Positions 60,005-64,000 of a stretch of 64,000 bases of DNA are shown in pieces; position 1 is the first letter of the stretch, and the number at the start of each line of letters is the position of its first letter. The translations under genes were made by a program, and so were the position numbers. Below the pieces are notes generated by a model that was given only the letters and a program-made list of their open reading frames with translations, was not told the DNA's origin and searched no databases. Source of the stretch: Arthrobacter bambusae (GTDB lineage: Bacteria > Actinomycetota > Actinomycetes > Actinomycetales > Micrococcaceae); assembly GCF_030812595.1 (NCBI RefSeq), contig NZ_JAUSSZ010000013.1:43669-107668 (forward strand). Direction: 5' to 3'.

Positions 60005-60006
60005 CA

Positions 60007-60741
60007 GTGAAGTCTTGGAGCATCGGGGTGGTCGGCCTCGTGGCGCTCGCAGTTTTCGTCGCCAGCTCTTACGGCCCGACGGAGGGGGTGGTCGCCGTCG
60101 GTGTCCTGGCGTCGGCCGCGGTGGGCGTCGGATGGCCGCATTTCCTGGCGGTGCCCGCCAAAAAGACCCTTGCCGCCGTCATCGGGCTGAGCGGCGCGGG
60201 TTCAGCCTTGGCTGCCGGTTCAGTCCCGGCACCCGGATTTCTCGACGCGACTCCCGCCTTTATCGCGGCGGGTGTGATTGCAGTGTTCGTTGTGCAGCTG
60301 ATCCGCGGAACGGGTCAGGCCCAAAGGCTGGAATCCACTCTTGGTAGCTGCGCCGGCGTCTTGCTGAGTTGCCTTGGCGCGGGTTGGATCGCGGGGGCCA
60401 GGTTCAACGGCATCAAGGAAATGGTGTTGGTCGCCGCCCTCAGCGCCGCGGTCGCCCTCTTTGCCGGCCTGTTGCGCTGGCCGGACCGGGTCGTGGCGCC
60501 GCTGGGCATCGTGGCGGCCGGGTTGGTGGCTCCGCTGGCCGGCCTGGTGTTTTCCGACATCGCGATCGTGGCCGCCATCGTGGTGGGCGTTGTCATCGGC
60601 TCGATCCTGGTCAGTTTCCGCCGGATGGTGACGCTTCGGCTCGGCCGGCTGAATTTCCCGGCCGTTCTTGGCATGGGCGTCGCTCCCGTCTGGGCGGTTG
60701 GCGCCATGTGCTACTTCATCGACAAACTACTCATCTACTAA
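60007..60741 (+). CDS. hypothetical multi-pass membrane protein
   Basis: 244 residues from GTG 60007. Seven or eight hydrophobic segments (IGVVGLVALAVFVASSY, AFIAAGVIAVFVVQLI, AALSAAVALFAGLL, AIVAAIVVGVVIGSILV), short loops and no signal for a known domain. It is likely to lie in the inner membrane with few cytoplasmic residues. A micropeptide gene follows after 16 bases, and a nitrobindin-like gene after that, suggesting an operon. Confidence 0.75.
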   Translation: MKSWSIGVVGLVALAVFVASSYGPTEGVVAVGVLASAAVGVGWPHFLAVPAKKTLAAVIGLSGAGSALAAGSVPAPGFLDATPAFIAAGVIAVFVVQLIRGTGQAQRLESTLGSCAGVLLSCLGAGWIAGARFNGIKEMVLVAALSAAVALFAGLLRWPDRVVAPLGIVAAGLVAPLAGLVFSDIAIVAAIVVGVVIGSILVSFRRMVTLRLGRLNFPAVLGMGVAPVWAVGAMCYFIDKLLIY

Positions 60742-60757
60742 CAGTTAGGATGGCATC

Positions 60758-60871
60758 ATGTCCGTACTTGCATTTGAAATCTTCTTCCTTGTCCTCCTCG
60801 GCTTGGCCAGCCTCTCGATGGCGTGGTTCGCTGGTTTTGTCGTCTACCGTCTCTTCAAGGGCCAGAAGTAG
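60758..60871 (+). CDS. 37-residue membrane micropeptide
   Basis: From ATG 60758 to TAG at 60869-60871, with GTTAGGA placed 6 bases upstream. The product (MSVLAFEIFFLVLLGLASLS, then a second hydrophobic stretch AWFAGFVVYRLFKGQK) has one long membrane span and a basic end. The ribosome site, ATG and clean tail make it convincing despite its size. No known family is recognised. Confidence 0.65.
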   Translation: MSVLAFEIFFLVLLGLASLSMAWFAGFVVYRLFKGQK

Positions 60872-60913
60872 AGCTTCTGCTTCCGTTCCTTCCGGTCCAC
60901 TGAGGTAATTGCT

Positions 60914-61513
60914 GTGCCCATCGAAATCCCTTCCGACCTGACACCCGAATTGGTACCGCTTTCCTGGCTCATTGGTGAGTGGGAAGGCCGGGGACGGCTG
61001 GGAAGTGGTGAAGAAGATTCCGAGCACTTCATCCAGCATGTCTCCTTTAGGCACCACGGCCTGCCGTACCTGGAGTACCGCGCGGAAAGCTGGCTCAGCG
61101 ATGAGGACGGCATGAAATTGCGCCCCCTCACCGTCGAAACGGGCTTCTGGGCGCTGGAGCGGAAAATGCTCGACGCCGACGGCGGCCCCGGTTTGATTCC
61201 CGCGGAGATCGTGCCGGTCTTGAAGACGGCCGACGACGTCGAGGCCCTCCGGAACGCGGAGGGCGGTTTCGACATCGCCGTGACGATCGCACATCCCGGT
61301 GGAATCAGCGAGCTGTACTACGGCCAAATCAAGGGGCCCCAGATCCACTTGAGCACCGATATGGTGATGCGCGGCGGCCACTCCAAGGAATACACTGCGG
61401 CCACACGCATCTTCGGCCTCGTGGATGGCAATCTATTGTGGCGTTGGGACGTGTCCACTCCGGGCAAGTCGCTCGAGGCCCATGCTTCGGCTTTCCTGAA
61501 CAAGCTTTCCTGA
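60914..61513 (+). CDS. nitrobindin-like haem protein (FABP/THAP4 family)
   Basis: 199 residues from GTG 60914. The N-terminal strand WLIGEWEGRGRLG has the GxWxGxG-type nitrobindin signature and LEAHASAFLNKL near the C-terminus carries the histidine that ligates haem in mycobacterial nitrobindin. A ten-strand beta barrel is expected. It would bind haem and interact with nitric oxide or peroxynitrite. It follows the micropeptide by 42 bases. Confidence 0.85.
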   Translation: MPIEIPSDLTPELVPLSWLIGEWEGRGRLGSGEEDSEHFIQHVSFRHHGLPYLEYRAESWLSDEDGMKLRPLTVETGFWALERKMLDADGGPGLIPAEIVPVLKTADDVEALRNAEGGFDIAVTIAHPGGISELYYGQIKGPQIHLSTDMVMRGGHSKEYTAATRIFGLVDGNLLWRWDVSTPGKSLEAHASAFLNKLS

Positions 61514-61612
61514 ACGATCTCCCCCTGGAAAGCCTGTTCCTAGCTCCAAGGTCTCACCGAAGAGGTCTCACTGAACGTCCCGTTTCGCAGTTCGAGCCAA
61601 AGGGAGCAGCAA

Positions 61613-62335
61613 GTGAACGAAGCAGCAAAACCCGCCAGGTATGACGATCTCAAGGCCGTCTTTTTCAACGGGACGCTCAAACCTTCGCCACAAGTGAGCA
61701 ATACCGACGGACTGATTGCCATCAGCCGGCGCATCATGGAAAAGCAGGGCGTCAGGACCCGCGTGATCCGCACGGTTGACCATGACATTGCCCCCGGCGT
61801 GTATCCGGACATGCGCGAACACGGCTGGGCCACGGATGAATGGCCCGAGTTGTATCCAGCCGTGCTGGAGGCCGACATCGTGGTGGTGGCCGGTCCTATC
61901 TGGCTTGGCGATAATTCCTCCCAGACCAAGAAGCTCATCGAGCGGCTCTACGCCCATTCGGGCCAGCTCAACAGCAAAGGCCAGTGGGCCTACTATCCAA
62001 AAGTCGGCGGCTGCCTGATTACCGGCAACGAGGACGGCATCAAGCACTGTGCGATGAACGTCCTGTATAGCCTTCAGCACGTGGGCTTCACCATTCCGCC
62101 CCAGGCCGATGCCGGCTGGATCGGTGCCGTCGGCCCCGGCCCCAGCTATCTCGACGAAGGATCCGGCGGCCCCGAGAGCGACTTCACCAACAGGAACACC
62201 ACCTTCATGACCTGGAACCTGCTCCACTACGCCCGGATGCTCAAGGACGTAGGCGGCATTCCTGCGTACGGCAACCTCCCGGACGAATGGAAAGCCGGCA
62301 CGCGCTTCGATTTTGAAAACCCGGAATACCGCTGA
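61613..62335 (+). CDS. flavodoxin-fold NAD(P)H oxidoreductase
   Basis: 240 residues from GTG 61613. Flavodoxin-like fold (NADPH-dependent FMN reductase type): KAVFFNGTLKPSPQVSNTDG with the FMN-phosphate loop, ADIVVVAGPIWLGDNSSQTK and GGCLITGNEDGIKHCAMNV. Longer than plain FMN reductases because of the loop EGSGGPESDFTNRNTTFMTW. Probable NAD(P)H:quinone or flavin reductase. No partner gene shows the substrate. Confidence 0.85.
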   Translation: MNEAAKPARYDDLKAVFFNGTLKPSPQVSNTDGLIAISRRIMEKQGVRTRVIRTVDHDIAPGVYPDMREHGWATDEWPELYPAVLEADIVVVAGPIWLGDNSSQTKKLIERLYAHSGQLNSKGQWAYYPKVGGCLITGNEDGIKHCAMNVLYSLQHVGFTIPPQADAGWIGAVGPGPSYLDEGSGGPESDFTNRNTTFMTWNLLHYARMLKDVGGIPAYGNLPDEWKAGTRFDFENPEYR

Positions 62336-62357
62336 GCCCCGAGGACTTCTACTACAT

Positions 62358-63443
62358 ATGACTTACAAGAGCCCCCTATTGTCGCGCTCCGGAGCTGTAG
62401 AAGGCGGCGGCGAGGACTCCGGCGTCGCAGCGCACTACGGCCAGCCCCTGCCTGAGCAGCGCGCACTCGCCGCGGGCACCGCCGTCGTCGATCTTTCCTA
62501 TCGGGGCGTTGTCACGGTCACCGGGCCGGACCGCCTGAGCTGGCTCAACACTCTTTCCTCGCAGCATCTGACCAACCTCCAACCGCGCGTCTCAAGCGAA
62601 CTGTTGCTCCTCACCATCCAGGGCCGCATCGAGTTCGACGCCCGCGTGGTGGACGACGGCGAGACCACCTGGCTGCTGGTCGAGGCCGCCGAGGCCGCCC
62701 CGCTGGCGGAGTGGCTCAACAAAATGCGGTTCATGCTGCGCGTCGAGGTGGCGGACGTGTCTTCCGATTGGGCCGTCGTCGGCTCGACGAAACCCGTTGA
62801 CGCCTGGTCCGGGCGGCTCGTCTGGGAGGATCCGTGGCCGCACATCGGCGTCGGCGGCTATTCCTACAGCTTGGTGGAGGAAAGCTCCCATCCGGGCCTT
62901 GAGCGTCCCTGGTTCGAGTACCTCATTCCCGCGGCCGAGCTTGAATCGGCCGTCGAGGGCATGGCCCTCGCCGGCTCCTTGGCCGCGGAGGCGCTCCGTA
63001 TTGCGGCCTGGCGTCCCCGCCTTGGCGCCGAGACGGACGAGAAGACCATTCCGCACGAGCTCGACCTCCTCCGGACCTCGGTCCACTTGTCCAAGGGCTG
63101 CTACAAAGGCCAGGAGACCATCGCCCGCGTCCACAACCTCGGACACCCGCCCCGGCGGCTCGTCTTCCTGCAATTGGACGGCTCGCAGCACACGCTCCCG
63201 GCGCCGGGGAGCGTCATATTTGCCGGAGAACGCAAGGTGGGTACGCTGACATCTGTGGCCCAGCACTTCGAGATGGGAGCAGTAGGCCTGGCCCTGATCA
63301 AGCGGTCCGTAGACCCGCACGAAGTGCTGACCGTGCTGGACGGCGAGGAGCCCTATCCGGCTGCCCAAGAAGTAATCGTTGCGCCCGACGCCGGACAAGT
63401 GGTGGGGCGTCAGACCGGATTCCTGAAGGGACCCCATCGATGA
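62358..63443 (+). CDS. ygfZ: folate-binding YgfZ/GcvT-like protein
   Basis: 361 residues from ATG 62358. GcvT-like aminomethyltransferase fold with the YgfZ signature KGCYKGQETIARVHNLG, of which the cysteine is important for iron-sulfur cluster repair. The N-terminal domain begins SYRGVVTVTGPDRLSWLN. It binds folate and helps maintain Fe-S enzymes in the cytoplasm. Its stop overlaps the ankyrin gene start (ATGA). Confidence 0.9.
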   Translation: MTYKSPLLSRSGAVEGGGEDSGVAAHYGQPLPEQRALAAGTAVVDLSYRGVVTVTGPDRLSWLNTLSSQHLTNLQPRVSSELLLLTIQGRIEFDARVVDDGETTWLLVEAAEAAPLAEWLNKMRFMLRVEVADVSSDWAVVGSTKPVDAWSGRLVWEDPWPHIGVGGYSYSLVEESSHPGLERPWFEYLIPAAELESAVEGMALAGSLAAEALRIAAWRPRLGAETDEKTIPHELDLLRTSVHLSKGCYKGQETIARVHNLGHPPRRLVFLQLDGSQHTLPAPGSVIFAGERKVGTLTSVAQHFEMGAVGLALIKRSVDPHEVLTVLDGEEPYPAAQEVIVAPDAGQVVGRQTGFLKGPHR

Positions 63444-63853
63444 GTGAAAAGGCTGGCGCTGAAGCCGAAGCGACGGGTGCCGACGAGGAGGCCATTGCCT
63501 TGGCGCATACCCTGTTTGACGCCGCCAGGGAAGGCAATTCAGCGCTCCTGCGAAGCTACCTTAATGCCGGTGCGCCGGCTGGAATGCGCACTGCCGCGGG
63601 CGACTCCCTTCTGATGCTCGCCGCGTACCATGGCCACGCCCAGACCGTTCAGCTTCTGCTCTACCACGGTGCCGAGGCAAACGCCGCGAACGACCGCGGC
63701 CAGACTCCGCTGGCCGGCGCGGTTTTCAAGGGCTACACCGAGGTGGCCCGGGTTCTGCTTGACGCCGGGGCCGATCCCGACGCCGGTGCTCCGACAGCGC
63801 GCGAGGCCGCCCGGATGTTTGCCCGCACCGAGATCCTCGGACTGCTCGGCTAG
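63440..63853 (+). CDS. ankyrin-repeat protein
   Basis: 137 residues from ATG 63440, overlapping ygfZ. About three ankyrin repeats: LFDAAREGNSALLRSYLNAG, DSLLMLAAYHGHAQTVQLLL and GQTPLAGAVFKGYTEVARVL. It has no signal or membrane segment, so it is a cytoplasmic protein-binding module. In actinobacteria such small ankyrin proteins often accompany catalase or redox genes; the partner here is not known. Confidence 0.85.
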   Translation: MSEKAGAEAEATGADEEAIALAHTLFDAAREGNSALLRSYLNAGAPAGMRTAAGDSLLMLAAYHGHAQTVQLLLYHGAEANAANDRGQTPLAGAVFKGYTEVARVLLDAGADPDAGAPTAREAARMFARTEILGLLG

Positions 63854-63978
63854 GCTCCCCGGCTCTCACTCCATTTCGACGGTTCCCTGCGCACTCGACG
63901 CCCGCACCCTGTGTGTCAGGCTCTTGTGTGACAGGTTTTCTGTTGACCGGAGTCCGGTGCGCGGGTTGGGGAAGGTCC

Positions 63979-64000
63979 ATGATGGATTTTGTTATTCCTG
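63979..64000 (+). CDS. start of a gene cut by the window edge
   Basis: ATG 63979 (a second ATG follows directly) lies 4 bases after GGGGAAGG, a good ribosome site, and opens MMDFVIP before the window ends. Too short to name. Confidence 0.4.

Overview
The window is a 64 kb piece of chromosome from a high-GC actinobacterium, most like Arthrobacter, Paenarthrobacter or Pseudarthrobacter (family Micrococcaceae). The basis is the strong G/C bias at third codon positions, frequent GTG and TTG starts, a mycothiol synthase (mshD) beside a GlnR-type orphan regulator, and polyphosphate kinase beside a Nudix-phosphatase fusion, an order also known from mycobacteria. Genus is inferred from protein character, not from a search. 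No rRNA, prophage, insertion sequence or CRISPR array is visible. Three tRNA genes (Tyr, Thr, Met) are present.

Layout. 1-9900: tail of a GABA aminotransferase, RarD-type transporter, ferredoxin-NADP reductase, then an aldehyde-oxidation cluster (GAF regulator, lipoprotein, aldehyde dehydrogenase, DUF779 protein), an amino acid permease and a DUF2461 protein. 9900-15900: furA-katA operon with a near-palindromic operator, MFS exporter, HtpX protease, YajQ, a small exported protein, tRNA-Tyr. 16000-25100: thioesterase, thioredoxin, monooxygenase, acyl-CoA synthetase, a broken DUF559 gene, a DNA glycosylase, two VOC proteins and a cystathionine beta-synthase plus gamma-synthase/lyase pair (transsulfuration). 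25100-33800: HxlR regulator with MFS partner, acyl-CoA dehydrogenase, an orphan KdpD/KdpE pair without kdpFABC, MOSC protein, and DEAD-box helicase DeaD behind a long structured leader. 33800-37600: tRNA-Thr and tRNA-Met, several gene-poor stretches, and a LysM protein with a sortase-like C-terminal domain behind a 550-base AT-rich gap. 37600-44400: Na+/H+ antiporter, ROK repressor divergent from a GH13 alpha-glucosidase, aldo/keto reductase and CitE-like lyase.

44400-54500: a two-orientation 32-base repeat array, a flavin monooxygenase, a MaoC-type dehydratase pair (hadA/hadB-like), MFS, murB, an AlkZ-like glycosylase, an Asd strikingly like that of gamma-proteobacteria, and a thyA-folA-membrane protein operon. 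54500-64000: mutT1-like fusion, ppk1, mshD, glnR, small membrane proteins, nitrobindin-like protein, flavodoxin-like reductase, YgfZ and an ankyrin protein, with the start of another gene at the right edge.

Most of the window is ordinary housekeeping and catabolic DNA. The observations that stand out are the LysM/sortase-like protein and its AT-rich upstream region, the inverted 32-base repeat array, a roughly 100-base palindromic element present twice, the phased 11-base TCTTAR repeats, the long deaD leader and the E. coli-like Asd. I see no complete multi-gene system that I would call new.
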